A DNA stretch of 36,895 nucleotides from Patescibacteria group bacterium (GTDB taxonomy: Bacteria; Patescibacteriota; Microgenomatia; Daviesbacterales; UBA10151): positions 1 through 36,895 of the forward strand of contig JAMCSY010000027.1 of NCBI GenBank assembly GCA_023379125.1. Reading direction: 5' to 3'. Positions within the stretch are counted from its first letter, which is position 1; each line of letters opens with the position of its first letter. Shown one piece after another: positions 7,676 to 15,519 of this stretch. Below the pieces are notes generated by a model, which did not search any database, was not told where the DNA came from, and was given only the letters and a program-made list of their open reading frames with translations. A program made the position numbers and the translations under genes.

Positions 7676-8806
7676 TTACATAAAGAATTTACTGATATCG
7701 GAGAAGGTGATCAATAAAATCAGCAATAGTAATATAGCCATTCCCACCGTATGTACCCATTTTTCGATCTCAGCTTTGACCTTTTTTCTAAAAATACCTT
7801 CAATACCCAAAAAGACTAATCTTCCTCCATCCAAAGCTGGAAAAGGAATGATATTAATAATTGCTAAATTTAAAGAAAGTAGTCCAAGAAAATTAAGGTA
7901 TGGCAAAAGGGGATTTTGGGTATGGACAATTGTGCCAGTAATTGAAGTTAATCCCACTGGCCCAGCAACTGAATCTGAAACTGGAGTGATATTTTTTGTT
8001 TGAAAAGCAGTAGAAATCATGCCCCCTAAGACTTGCAGTGAGTAAGCTGTTAAATTATAACTCCGGGAAAAAGCTGAAAAAATCTTTTGAGTGGGAGTAT
8101 CATAGCTTAACTTAGCCATTTCCACACTACCTAATTCTAAACCTAAAGCCCCCTGACCTTGCGGAGGATTTTCGCGCGGAGTAAGTGTTACAGTCCTCGT
8201 ATTTTCTTCTGGATTAACTAAAGTTAGTTGTACTGACTGACCTAGATGCTGTTTAGTCAAATCAACTAATTGTTTACTATCTTGTAAAGATTGTCCATCT
8301 AAAGCAATCACTCGATCACCAGCTTTAATTCCAGCTGCTTCCGCTGGGGAACCTGGAGCCACTAAGCCAATCAGAACCTCATTCACGTTAGTTTGATTAA
8401 CCCCCTGAAAAGTAAAATCAGTAAGTAAAGGTATCTCTTCTTTAAAACCTTGGGCAATTAGAATAATATAAAACAAAATTATCGCCAGTAACAAATTCAT
8501 GGTTACTCCTGCTGTAACTACCGCTATTCTTTGCCAGACTGGTTGATTAGGAAAAGATCTTTTATCATCTAAGATTTTTTTATCAACTTCATCCTCACCC
8601 AAAAGTCTAACAAAGCCTCCAATTGGTAACCAATTCAGTGAATAAATTGTCTCGCCAATTTTTTTACCCCAAGCCCGTGGTGGCAAACCAAAACCAAATT
8701 CCAAAACTTTAATTCCACATTTTTTAGCCACAAAAAAATGCCCAAACTCATGAGATAAAATGAGGATTAATAGAGTTAGTAAAAAAACAATTGCTGTTAA
8801 AATCAT
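7676..8806 (-). CDS. rseP: RseP-type site-2 intramembrane metalloprotease
   Basis: This 376-residue membrane protease cuts transmembrane segments of regulatory proteins, such as anti-sigma factors, within the bilayer. The zinc motif HEFGH is at residues 19-23 in the first membrane helix. A PDZ domain lies around 140-215 (GLVAPGSPAEAAGIKAGDRV). The second catalytic motif NIIPFPALDGG, with its aspartate, is in the third membrane helix, and a last hydrophobic helix ends the protein. The architecture is complete. It follows frr by 11 bases. The gene order frr-rseP-proS resembles that in many bacteria, where dxr or cdsA may also intervene; neither is here. The natural substrate is unknown. Confidence 0.94.
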   Translation of the reverse strand: MILTAIVFLLTLLILILSHEFGHFFVAKKCGIKVLEFGFGLPPRAWGKKIGETIYSLNWLPIGGFVRLLGEDEVDKKILDDKRSFPNQPVWQRIAVVTAGVTMNLLLAIILFYIILIAQGFKEEIPLLTDFTFQGVNQTNVNEVLIGLVAPGSPAEAAGIKAGDRVIALDGQSLQDSKQLVDLTKQHLGQSVQLTLVNPEENTRTVTLTPRENPPQGQGALGLELGSVEMAKLSYDTPTQKIFSAFSRSYNLTAYSLQVLGGMISTAFQTKNITPVSDSVAGPVGLTSITGTIVHTQNPLLPYLNFLGLLSLNLAIINIIPFPALDGGRLVFLGIEGIFRKKVKAEIEKWVHTVGMAILLLLILLITFSDISKFFM

Positions 8807-8817
8807 TAAGCAAAAAT

Positions 8818-9372
8818 TTAAACCTGCGATAACTCTTCTTCTTTTTGCTTGGTTAATTGTTCAATCATATCAACAGCGCGCTCGATTTGATCTTGTAATA
8901 ATTTAGCTCGTCTATCAAACTCATCCTCTCCAAAATCACCTGAGTCTTGTTGCCTTTCCCAATCTTCTCGAATTTCTTGTCTAACTTGCCTAACTTCAAT
9001 TTTGACCTGTTCCATTTTTTGATGGGCTAACTTGATATATTCTTCCCTTCTCTCAGCTGTTAAAGGAGGAATCGGTAACCTCACGGTTTGTCCTTCAAAT
9101 GAGGGATTTAAACCCAAATTAGATTCTTGAATTGACTTGACTACATCTTGTACCACCGAAGCATCCCATACTTGCACTGTAATCAACTGTGGTTGGGGAG
9201 CAGAAATCGTTCCCACTTCAACCAATTTCATCTTGCCACCATAAACATTAACAGGTACATCTTCCACTAAGTTAGGACTCGCTCGCCCGGCACGGATTGC
9301 GGAAAGTTCCCTTTTGAGGTGTTCAATTGCATTCTGGATTCTGGTGTTTGCCTCTGTTAAAACTGGATCCAT
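8818..9372 (-). CDS. frr: Ribosome recycling factor
   Basis: This 184-residue protein works with EF-G to split the post-termination ribosome. The length is normal (E. coli 185). Recognisable segments are the N-terminal helix with LSAIRAGRASPNLVEDV, then VQVWDASVV and LTAERREEYIKLA, followed by long charged helices of domain I. It is transcribed after tsf, but a 104-base structured gap with no pyrH separates them. No Shine-Dalgarno lies before the ATG. Expression may depend on read-through from rpsB-tsf or on a promoter in the gap; I could not place a convincing one. Confidence 0.97.
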   Translation of the reverse strand: MDPVLTEANTRIQNAIEHLKRELSAIRAGRASPNLVEDVPVNVYGGKMKLVEVGTISAPQPQLITVQVWDASVVQDVVKSIQESNLGLNPSFEGQTVRLPIPPLTAERREEYIKLAHQKMEQVKIEVRQVRQEIREDWERQQDSGDFGEDEFDRRAKLLQDQIERAVDMIEQLTKQKEEELSQV

Positions 9373-9382
9373 AATCTATTAT

Positions 9383-9440
9383 CAGACAAATTCGGACTTA
9401 TCTTATACCGTTCAAACAGTTTCAACTACCGAATTGTCTG
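9383..9440. repeat. Long-armed inverted repeat between tsf and frr
   Basis: CAGACAAATTCGG (9383-9395) faces CCGAATTGTCTG (9429-9440). The arms pair over 12 bases with one bulged A and enclose 33 bases. The frr ATG is only 10 bases beyond the repeat, so the structure would sit just upstream of frr translation. It may be an mRNA hairpin or a two-site operator. Confidence 0.55.
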
Positions 9441-9442
9441 TT

Positions 9443-9467
9443 ACTAAAGAACTAGTGTTCGTTTAGT
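9443..9467. repeat. Hairpin immediately downstream of tsf
   Basis: ACTAAAGAAC (9443-9452), a TAGT loop, then GTTC-G-TTTAGT (9457-9467) give a 10-bp stem with one bulge. It starts 9 bases after the tsf stop. No T-run follows on the minus strand, so it is not a standard intrinsic terminator. It may protect the rpsB-tsf mRNA 3' end or attenuate read-through into frr. Confidence 0.55.
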
Positions 9468-9476
9468 CTTTATTAA

Positions 9477-9929
9477 CTAATCCTTGCCAAGTTCAATTCT
9501 ACTAAATTTACCAACTTGGATATTCTCACCAAGTTTACCAACTACAACCTTAATCAGCTGTTCAATAGTCTGTGAGTTATCTCGAATATACTCTTGTTTT
9601 AATAAATCCTCCACTGACTCTGGATTCATCGAGGCAATTTGCAGGGATATCTCATGAGCTAAAGTTTTAAAATCTTCAGTTCTGGCCACAAAATCTGTCT
9701 CACAACCCAGCTCAACTAAAACCCCAATTTTACCTCCATGAGAGTAAGTTTCTACCAGTCCTGCTTTAATTTCCCGCTCTGATTTTTTACCAGCCTTATC
9801 AATACCTTTTTGTTTAAGAATTTCTCTAGCCTCATCTATAGAACCTGCTTCTTCTAAGGCCATCCTTACATCAGCAATTCCTGCCCCTGTTTCTTCTCTT
9901 AAGAGCTTAATGTCTTCAATTTTAACCAT
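9477..9929 (-). CDS. tsf: Elongation factor Ts, short form
   Basis: This nucleotide exchange factor for EF-Tu has 150 residues. I chose the ATG at 9929 because MVKIEDIKLLREETGAGI is the standard N-terminal UBA-like start; an in-frame start at 10001 would overlap rpsB and add a lysine-rich stretch. The catalytic CETDFVART lies around residue 75, and the protein ends with KLGENIQVGKFSRIEL, the usual close of the core subdomain. It is much shorter than E. coli EF-Ts (283) and also shorter than the Thermus form (196), lacking the second core half and the coiled coil. It starts 7 bases after rpsB ends. Confidence 0.95.
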   Translation of the reverse strand: MVKIEDIKLLREETGAGIADVRMALEEAGSIDEAREILKQKGIDKAGKKSEREIKAGLVETYSHGGKIGVLVELGCETDFVARTEDFKTLAHEISLQIASMNPESVEDLLKQEYIRDNSQTIEQLIKVVVGKLGENIQVGKFSRIELGKD

Positions 9930-9936
9930 CAACTTA

Positions 9937-10770
9937 TCATTCCACTCTTTCTGAGTCTTTGACTTCTTCTTTTTCCACTTCTTCTTCTGCAGCTTGAACA
10001 TCTGCTACCAAGTCTTGACTTTCTGTTACCTCATCTTTCTTGTTAGCTTCTTTCTTTTCAGCATTGTCTGATTTTACCTTATCAGCCTTTTTTAATCCTT
10101 CAGCAAAGGCATCAATTATCGCTTCGGTCAGTACTTTAATTGATTTGGCAGCATCATCATTACCTGGAATAGGATAATCAATTAAGCTAGGGTTGGAATT
10201 AGTATCCGCAATGGCAATAATCGGAATATGCATCCGATTAGCCTCAGCCACAGCAATTTTTTCATTGACACAATCAATAATATAAAGTGCGTCAGGTAGT
10301 TGATCTAAGTCAGTCACCCCACCCAACTGTTTGTTAAATTTCTCCACTTTTCTACTTAGTAATAATTGTTCTCTTTTGGTATAACGGTTTAATTCCCCTT
10401 TGGCTTGCTTTTCTTTTAGTTCATTAAGTTTTTTGATATTTTTTCTTACTTCTTCAAAATTAGTCAAAAATCCTCCCAACCACTTCACATCAATATAGGG
10501 CATCTTAACTTTTTGAGCTGCTTGTTTAATAATAGGTTGAGCTTGTTTTTTAGTTCCCACTAAAAGTAAGGTCTTGCCTTCTTCTCCCAACTCATAAGCT
10601 GCCCTCACTGCTTCTTTTAATCTTTTCTCAGATTGTTCTAAATCAATAATATGGACTCCATCTCTCACACCATAGATAAATTGCAGCATATGGGGATGGC
10701 CACGACGTACCTGATGCCCAAAATGAACACCAGCTTCTAATAATTGTTGCATCGAAGGGGTATCAATCAT
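9937..10770 (-). CDS. rpsB: Ribosomal protein uS2
   Basis: This 277-residue small-subunit protein begins with LLEAGVHFGHQVRRGHPHM, the uS2 signature. Further matches are FIYGVRDGVHIIDL, GTKKQAQPIIKQAA, WLGGFLTNF and IADTNSNPSLIDYPIPGNDDA. The last 45 residues or so are an acidic/lysine-rich tail (EKKEANKKDEV and EEEVEKEEV) beyond the conserved fold. It opens the long minus-strand cluster and has a good promoter 77 bases upstream with a 5' hairpin in the leader. AGGA lies 9 bases before the ATG as a weak Shine-Dalgarno. It ends with TGA directly followed by TAA, and tsf starts 7 bases later. Confidence 0.97.
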   Translation of the reverse strand: MIDTPSMQQLLEAGVHFGHQVRRGHPHMLQFIYGVRDGVHIIDLEQSEKRLKEAVRAAYELGEEGKTLLLVGTKKQAQPIIKQAAQKVKMPYIDVKWLGGFLTNFEEVRKNIKKLNELKEKQAKGELNRYTKREQLLLSRKVEKFNKQLGGVTDLDQLPDALYIIDCVNEKIAVAEANRMHIPIIAIADTNSNPSLIDYPIPGNDDAAKSIKVLTEAIIDAFAEGLKKADKVKSDNAEKKEANKKDEVTESQDLVADVQAAEEEVEKEEVKDSERVE

Positions 10771-10818
10771 GTTTAGTTTTCCTTCAACTTCTCTGTTGCC
10801 TTTGCAGTTTCAGGAAAA

Positions 10819-10841
10819 CATCAAGCAACAGATGTTTGATG
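10819..10841 (-). promoter_or_regulatory. 5' hairpin in the rpsB leader
   Basis: CATCAA (10819-10824) and TTGATG (10836-10841) form a 6-bp stem with an 11-base loop. An alternative ACATC/GATGT pairing overlaps it. The stem coincides with the predicted 5' end of the rpsB mRNA. It may stabilise the message or take part in uS2 autoregulation, which is known in other bacteria. Confidence 0.45.
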
Positions 10842-10846
10842 AAGCT

Positions 10847-10875
10847 ATTTTATCAGAGAAATCGCTAAAATTCAA
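10847..10875 (-). promoter_or_regulatory. rpsB-tsf promoter
   Basis: On the minus strand, TTGAAT (10875-10870), a 17-base spacer and TAAAAT (10852-10847). The predicted start near 10840 gives a leader of about 70 bases before rpsB. Confidence 0.6.
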
Positions 10876-10882
10876 TCCTAAA

Positions 10883-12226
10883 CTAAAGCAACTCTAATAA
10901 ACCATTCTGTACTAAACTTGCCCCGACAGTTTTTCTTAGCTGCCGGTAGACTGTTTGTTCGTCGTGATATAAAGCAACTTGTGCTAGATAAGTATCCATC
11001 AGATAATCAAATAAACCTGGTAATCGGCGAGAAGAGACTAATCGTCTCATACAAGCAACACTCACCACCATCTCGGTAAAATCCTGTGATAGTAGCTGCA
11101 ACAAGTTATCCTCAAAAGGCTTCATTGTATCCAAATCTAAAACAACTCCTGCATAAGTTACATTCCTGCTAACAAGGGAGCCGCCAACATTCATTTTTAG
11201 GGAAAAGGCATAACCATGAGTGTGACCTAATGCTGCAACTTCAGTGATATTGTCAGTGAAGCGATGCAAAACATTTATGGCAACTCCACTCTCTACCAAA
11301 CCATCTTTGATACCTTCTAAATCCTGAGTCTGGCTTGCTAAATCGATAGTTCTTTGCGGAAGATAAGCTGAAGAATCAAAACGATAATATCTGCCTAGTT
11401 CTTGATAGATAGCTCTAATTAGGTTATCAGTAGCAATATTAGCATTGATCAACATATCTCCGTAGTTGTCTAAACCGTTTGTGATATAAGCAAGGTCATC
11501 CTGAAGGCTATTTTTATTCCAGCTATTTATTAAAAGATTGGGCATCTCGTTAATTCGGACATCGAGTTCTGGGCAAAGATACCAATATTCTACCGCTCGA
11601 GAAGCAGGATTTTCTCCAGCAAAATAGGCCCCTAGTAGTTCACTTTGGGGCATCCAGTATTTTCTCAAGACTCCGTTTTCAGGTTTGGGGTAAAATCGAG
11701 AATTAATAAAACGATCAATTGGCAATGGATCTTCATCGGGAATAGGCACACTGTCAACGCTTTTTACAAAGAGAGGAAGCGCAGTATGCGTCGGTCGTCT
11801 ATTCTTTTGCCATGAAAGACTTTGTAATAATAATGCGTTATCAAACTCTAAACCGACTTCAGAGAAAATTGCGCCACCAGGTAAGTCTCCAAATTCATAA
11901 ACACTTTCATGTTTAGAAACTGAATCTCTGTTTATTAAATCACCGCCTTTAATGTTAAGAGTGTATTTTCTTAATTGGTCACCCATAGGGCAACCAAAAG
12001 TACGATCATGATATATTCCTCGTCTAAACAATAATGGGCTAGGAATTAGTGAATGCGCACTTTGTCTCGGGGTAAACAGCACCTTACCATAATTAGATTC
12101 TAAAATAGCAGGGTCAACAACTGTTTCAATATATTCTGAGAGTTGACTAGAAACCTTATAACTTTTTAATTCCGTACCAATGCCTATTTGACACTGACCC
12201 GGCCATGTCTCCAGCTGATCTATCAT
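10883..12226 (-). CDS. Unknown 447-residue protein with a kinase-like motif near its C-terminus
   Basis: I do not recognise this family with certainty. Near the C-terminus the order HTHG (335-338), SRNVT (353-357), LDLD (363-366) recalls the catalytic loop and metal-binding aspartate of kinase-fold proteins such as SelO or aminoglycoside kinases, but the spacing is not a clear match and no glycine-rich loop was found. There is no signal peptide or membrane helix. The gene stands alone, with TATAAT (12238-12233) six bases before the ATG, which predicts a leaderless mRNA. It lies 112 bases from the start of rpsB, transcribed in the same direction. It is a real gene by length and open frame; the function is unknown. 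Confidence 0.75.
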   Translation of the reverse strand: MIDQLETWPGQCQIGIGTELKSYKVSSQLSEYIETVVDPAILESNYGKVLFTPRQSAHSLIPSPLLFRRGIYHDRTFGCPMGDQLRKYTLNIKGGDLINRDSVSKHESVYEFGDLPGGAIFSEVGLEFDNALLLQSLSWQKNRRPTHTALPLFVKSVDSVPIPDEDPLPIDRFINSRFYPKPENGVLRKYWMPQSELLGAYFAGENPASRAVEYWYLCPELDVRINEMPNLLINSWNKNSLQDDLAYITNGLDNYGDMLINANIATDNLIRAIYQELGRYYRFDSSAYLPQRTIDLASQTQDLEGIKDGLVESGVAINVLHRFTDNITEVAALGHTHGYAFSLKMNVGGSLVSRNVTYAGVVLDLDTMKPFEDNLLQLLSQDFTEMVVSVACMRRLVSSRRLPGLFDYLMDTYLAQVALYHDEQTVYRQLRKTVGASLVQNGLLELL

Positions 12227-12232
12227 ATTTGT

Positions 12233-12238
12233 ATTATA
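12233..12238 (-). promoter_or_regulatory. -10 box of a probable leaderless promoter
   Basis: A consensus TATAAT on the minus strand ends six bases before the ATG at 12226, placing the expected start on the A of that ATG. No good -35 box is visible at 16-19 bases, so recognition may rest on the -10 region. Confidence 0.5.
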
Positions 12239-12384
12239 CTATAAGATATACTCTTTTACATCCAGTATTCAGCCTTAGATATCTGCAATTTGATTAATTG
12301 CTCTAGAATAGTTTTCTGCGGCAAACTTAACTAAGGAATTATCTTGTAGCGAAAGTTTCCTAAATCGGACTCACATAAACCTTT

Positions 12385-12885
12385 TTAGACATTCTTTAGT
12401 TTGCTGATAAAACTTTCTGCTACATCTGCTGATCTTAGGTAAGAATCTTTTAAATCTTGTGGCAATTCCCCATTTAGACCTCTGACCACCTCAATATAAG
12501 CAGTATTAACTCTAATCAGTTGGGCAATTTGGACACTACGGTATTTACCAGTGGTAATGGGATAAAAATCCTGCAAATAAAGTAATAGTTCATGGGGGTC
12601 GATATCCAAACCTGAAGATCTTGAACTTGTCAGGGCTTCGTGTTTACCTTTATCAACCTCTTCATGATGAGCTCGGCAAAATCTGAATTTGTTATCATGC
12701 AAACTAATTAACGGAACAAGCGGATGTCTTTTTGTCAGCGCTCCACCAAAAACTTGATAAGGATATCTAGCAAGCATTCGCGGGTAACAATGATCAGTAT
12801 CAATTAAGACAGCATCTGACTTTCCCTTGCCACAAACTAAGCAGGTCTCAATCTTTCCAACGTAAGTTATATCTTTTTCACCCAT
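12385..12885 (-). CDS. HNH-like zinc protein
   Basis: This 166-residue protein has the layout of an HNH (ββα-metal) nuclease: C-x2-C (CLVCG) near residue 15, then DTDHCYPR with the catalytic-type histidine, DNKFRFC with the asparagine, and CRAHHEEVDKGK with the last histidine pair. The C-terminal third is helical and of unknown role. I set the start at the ATG at 12885 because GGAGG (12898-12894) lies eight bases upstream, one of the few strong Shine-Dalgarno sequences here; a GTG at 12903 is less likely. There is no restriction methylase or group I intron beside it. DNA cleavage is inference from the motif. Confidence 0.75.
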   Translation of the reverse strand: MGEKDITYVGKIETCLVCGKGKSDAVLIDTDHCYPRMLARYPYQVFGGALTKRHPLVPLISLHDNKFRFCRAHHEEVDKGKHEALTSSRSSGLDIDPHELLLYLQDFYPITTGKYRSVQIAQLIRVNTAYIEVVRGLNGELPQDLKDSYLRSADVAESFISKLKNV

Positions 12886-12893
12886 TTTTCTAA

Positions 12894-12898
12894 CCTCC
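12894..12898 (-). promoter_or_regulatory. Shine-Dalgarno that fixes the start of the HNH-like gene
   Basis: GGAGG on the minus strand, eight bases before the ATG at 12885. It favours that ATG over the in-frame GTG at 12903, which lies upstream of the Shine-Dalgarno. Confidence 0.65.
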
Positions 12899-12981
12899 AA
12901 CACCAGGGTGTCATTTATTCATACTAAACTCATTATCCTTAAGTCAACCCTACAAAAAAAGGTTATAGGTGGCAGCACTCA

Positions 12982-13010
12982 TTGACTTTACTAAATATTT
13001 CCGATATCTT
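12982..13010 (+). promoter_or_regulatory. Promoter for the orphan at 13044
   Basis: TTGACT (12982-12987), a 17-base spacer and TATCTT (13005-13010). The expected start near 13017 lies between the possible GTG at 12969 and the ATG at 13044, so it supports the ATG. Confidence 0.45.
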
Positions 13011-13043
13011 TGCGCTAAGTCCTGTGTTTTTTACTATATATCA

Positions 13044-13841
13044 ATGCTTGAACATGACATCTTAACTTCTGATCGAAGTATAGTTTATGATCTTTATCCT
13101 ACTCAGTCAGTTAATGCTTTAATGGTTGGCATACCTACTGAGGTTGCAGAACAGTTAACTCAAAATCTAACCTCAGAAAAAGATGGTCGAATCAATCTAC
13201 TGATCAAAACTTTGAACTGGAAACTCTCGTCTTTTATTCCTCCATCTGAGGATGAATGGGGTTTTGGAAAAACCTTTGCTTGGGAAGATCCCCAAACCCT
13301 TGACCAAGTTTTATTAAGTTGCACTCTACCAGATATTTCTTCGCCCACACCAGAAAACTGGCAAAGAATGCACGACACTTCAGCTAGCCTAAATCTTTTA
13401 TTCAGATTTTTTAATTTAGCATCCAGAAAACAAGATGACTCACAAAAACAGTTGTTACACATTATGTTGGAACACGCCACTATTAACGCTGTTTTATCTA
13501 CTAGATTAATGCCATTTTTAGCCTCTTTTCCTCAAGACACGAAGCATCTCGAAATTGAACAGACAATGTACCAAGCATATCTACAAATGGCTAGGGCAGA
13601 GGATAAGAGGCATTACTTGAGATATTATTTTTCAGTGCAAACTAGACAATCTCCTCGTGGCTTATATCTAAAATGCCCGGGGATTTCTGATTGTAGCTTG
13701 AACGCAGGATATTATCGAAGCTCACAACCTGACATAGGCTACTTACTTGAACCTCATAATGTTGATAATTGCTTACAACAATTCACTTTTCTAGTGGGAC
13801 TTGCTAAACTCAACCAACAAGCCAAAGAGGTAGGATTTTAA
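13044..13841 (+). CDS. Unknown 265-residue protein
   Basis: I do not recognise this protein. From the ATG at 13044 it has 265 residues; a GTG at 12969 would add 25 residues but lies upstream of the likely promoter. It looks soluble and largely helical in the middle (from about residue 110), with a cysteine pair in LKCPGISDCSL near residue 215. There is no signal peptide or membrane segment. It stands alone on the plus strand between minus-strand genes. Its TAA and the TAA of thyX overlap tail to tail in one TTAA (13838-13841), so no terminator separates the two convergent genes. Confidence 0.7.
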   Translation: MLEHDILTSDRSIVYDLYPTQSVNALMVGIPTEVAEQLTQNLTSEKDGRINLLIKTLNWKLSSFIPPSEDEWGFGKTFAWEDPQTLDQVLLSCTLPDISSPTPENWQRMHDTSASLNLLFRFFNLASRKQDDSQKQLLHIMLEHATINAVLSTRLMPFLASFPQDTKHLEIEQTMYQAYLQMARAEDKRHYLRYYFSVQTRQSPRGLYLKCPGISDCSLNAGYYRSSQPDIGYLLEPHNVDNCLQQFTFLVGLAKLNQQAKEVGF

Positions 13842-14800
13842 GCTTCTTTCACAATACCTGCTTTAACAAATTTCTCAATCATCTCCGCTTTCTCTCTTCG
13901 ATTAGTTAGACCAATTCCATCTGCCAGGCGAATCACATCCTCTGCACTTACCTGCTTTTTGCCAGTAAACAACAACTTCAAAATTTCTAACTCAGGACCG
14001 GTGAACTTTTTGGCATTTAACTCATAATCCTCAAAAGCCTGCCAGGCAATGGGGAAACTGTCCTTGATGATCTTGCCCATGGCCTCAGCATAAACTCTAA
14101 TTTCATGTTGAGCGTGTGAATCCATTCGCAGCCTCAAAAAGTGCATTAAGTTATGCAAATCTATTTTCCAATACCATTGTGTATAGAAATTTAAGCTTAA
14201 ATTCATTCTGGCTAATTCTCTAGCCAACATTGGTTTATCAGGATTGAGCGGTTCTCCTTCTCCATTATCATTAAGCAAATCTGTGTAATGCCCATAAGCA
14301 GTCTGAGCGTCATGAATTAATAAATCTCTAACCTGGGCAGCATATTCTTTAGGCACTACTTCACCTCTGCCTTGTTTATTAGATTTGGACTGTGCTGCTA
14401 ATACCCCTGGTTCAGGTAAATAGAACTCTTCATCCAAAATAGAATACCTGGCGGAATACTCGTTAATGTTGGCAGTGCGGTGTCTGACCCACTGCCTAGC
14501 TACAAAAAGGGGCATCTTAGCATGGAATTTAACTTCAATCATTTCAAAAGGGGTGGTATGATCGTGTCTTCTCAAGTATCTAATCAAACCTGTAGTTTCA
14601 GAAACTTTTCTGGTCCCCCCGCCATAAGAAACCCTAGCTGCTTGTTCAATGGATGCATCATTGCCCATATAATCCACCAAATAAACAAAACCATGGTCCA
14701 AAACTTTAATGGGGACACCTAACCATTTCTCAGCTCCCTCACTTACTGGCCTTTTGGTCTGGACAATTGGATAATCAATCTCTGTTTTTTCTGCTGTCAT
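13838..14800 (-). CDS. thyX: Flavin-dependent thymidylate synthase
   Basis: This 320-residue enzyme methylates dUMP to dTMP with methylene-tetrahydrofolate, FAD and NADPH. The ThyX motif is at 106-119 as RHRTANINEYSARY, in the variant with N in place of the first serine that is common in alphaproteobacterial-type proteins. WYWKIDLHNLMHFL is the other hallmark. The N-terminal part (VLDHGFVYLVDYMG) and the C-terminal extension after AFEDYE make it longer than the compact Thermotoga form. It lies 8 bases after dcd. Together with dcd, tmk and dut upstream it completes the route from dCTP to dTDP. No thyA is in the window. Confidence 0.97.
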   Translation of the reverse strand: MTAEKTEIDYPIVQTKRPVSEGAEKWLGVPIKVLDHGFVYLVDYMGNDASIEQAARVSYGGGTRKVSETTGLIRYLRRHDHTTPFEMIEVKFHAKMPLFVARQWVRHRTANINEYSARYSILDEEFYLPEPGVLAAQSKSNKQGRGEVVPKEYAAQVRDLLIHDAQTAYGHYTDLLNDNGEGEPLNPDKPMLARELARMNLSLNFYTQWYWKIDLHNLMHFLRLRMDSHAQHEIRVYAEAMGKIIKDSFPIAWQAFEDYELNAKKFTGPELEILKLLFTGKKQVSAEDVIRLADGIGLTNRREKAEMIEKFVKAGIVKEA

Positions 14801-14808
14801 CTGTTTTC

Positions 14809-15516
14809 TTAGTGATTATACTCCTTTAGTAAAGAGTCCTCCCAATTTTCTGCCGGTGAGCTTTGTGATAGATCAATTAAATTATGGATCACCTGACCAC
14901 TTCTGGCTACATTAGAAGCTTCGGGAACAACTCCACCTTGAAAGCTGCGGTTGGCGATAGCTGCATAAGACCTATTCACAGAAGATGCTAATTTCTCAAA
15001 GCGAAAAGCACAGATTGGTCCACCTCGGTATAATAGAATCCTTTTATGTGGCAAGAGTGTGCCTATTTCCATCACTGGGAAACCAGTAAATCCTGGGTCA
15101 AAGCGACCGGCTGTTGAATGAACTAAAACACCTAGCCTAGCTAAACTGCTTTTGCCATCGAGTATACCCATAATCCTATCTGAGAGAGTTAGCTTCTCTA
15201 AGGTTGTAGCAATCACAAAATCACCCGCTTCTAAAACAAACGGCTGGTCCACCTCCAGATGATAAGGTGTCATCATCTCCTCAATTTTTTCTCGGGAAGT
15301 GAATCTGGTATCAATCGTATCAAAGCCATCCCGCTTAAAAACCTTCAGATTGGCCCCTAAATGAAAATCAATGGAAACTGGACCAACCAGGTCTGCCAAG
15401 GGGAGGGGCTCTTTTGACAAGAGGTCAATTATAATCTCTTCTTGTTTAATTGCCTCAATAATAGCCCAATCCGGCAAAATACCAACTAAATCTTCATACC
15501 TAGGTCTTTCAGTCAT
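14809..15516 (-). CDS. dcd: dCTP deaminase family protein
   Basis: This 235-residue enzyme of the Dcd/Dut superfamily is expected to convert dCTP to dUTP. Evidence is DGKSSLARLG at 120-129 (many members have R for K122, but K is also found), HSTAGRFDPGFTG, and VMEIG with the catalytic-type glutamate E150. It is about 40 residues longer than the E. coli enzyme, with extra sequence at both ends. A bifunctional deaminase/dUTPase is possible, but a separate dut is encoded 650 bases away. It lies 3 bases after tmk and 8 before thyX, a tight operon. Confidence 0.92.
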   Translation of the reverse strand: MTERPRYEDLVGILPDWAIIEAIKQEEIIIDLLSKEPLPLADLVGPVSIDFHLGANLKVFKRDGFDTIDTRFTSREKIEEMMTPYHLEVDQPFVLEAGDFVIATTLEKLTLSDRIMGILDGKSSLARLGVLVHSTAGRFDPGFTGFPVMEIGTLLPHKRILLYRGGPICAFRFEKLASSVNRSYAAIANRSFQGGVVPEASNVARSGQVIHNLIDLSQSSPAENWEDSLLKEYNH

Positions 15517-15519
15517 AAT

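Noticed and set aside
9930-10001. Longer EF-Ts starting at 10001
   Set aside because: The extra 24 residues are lysine-rich, overlap the end of rpsB and precede the standard EF-Ts start.
12969-13043. GTG start adding 25 residues to the gene at 13044
   Set aside because: The best promoter (12982-13010) starts transcription downstream of this GTG.
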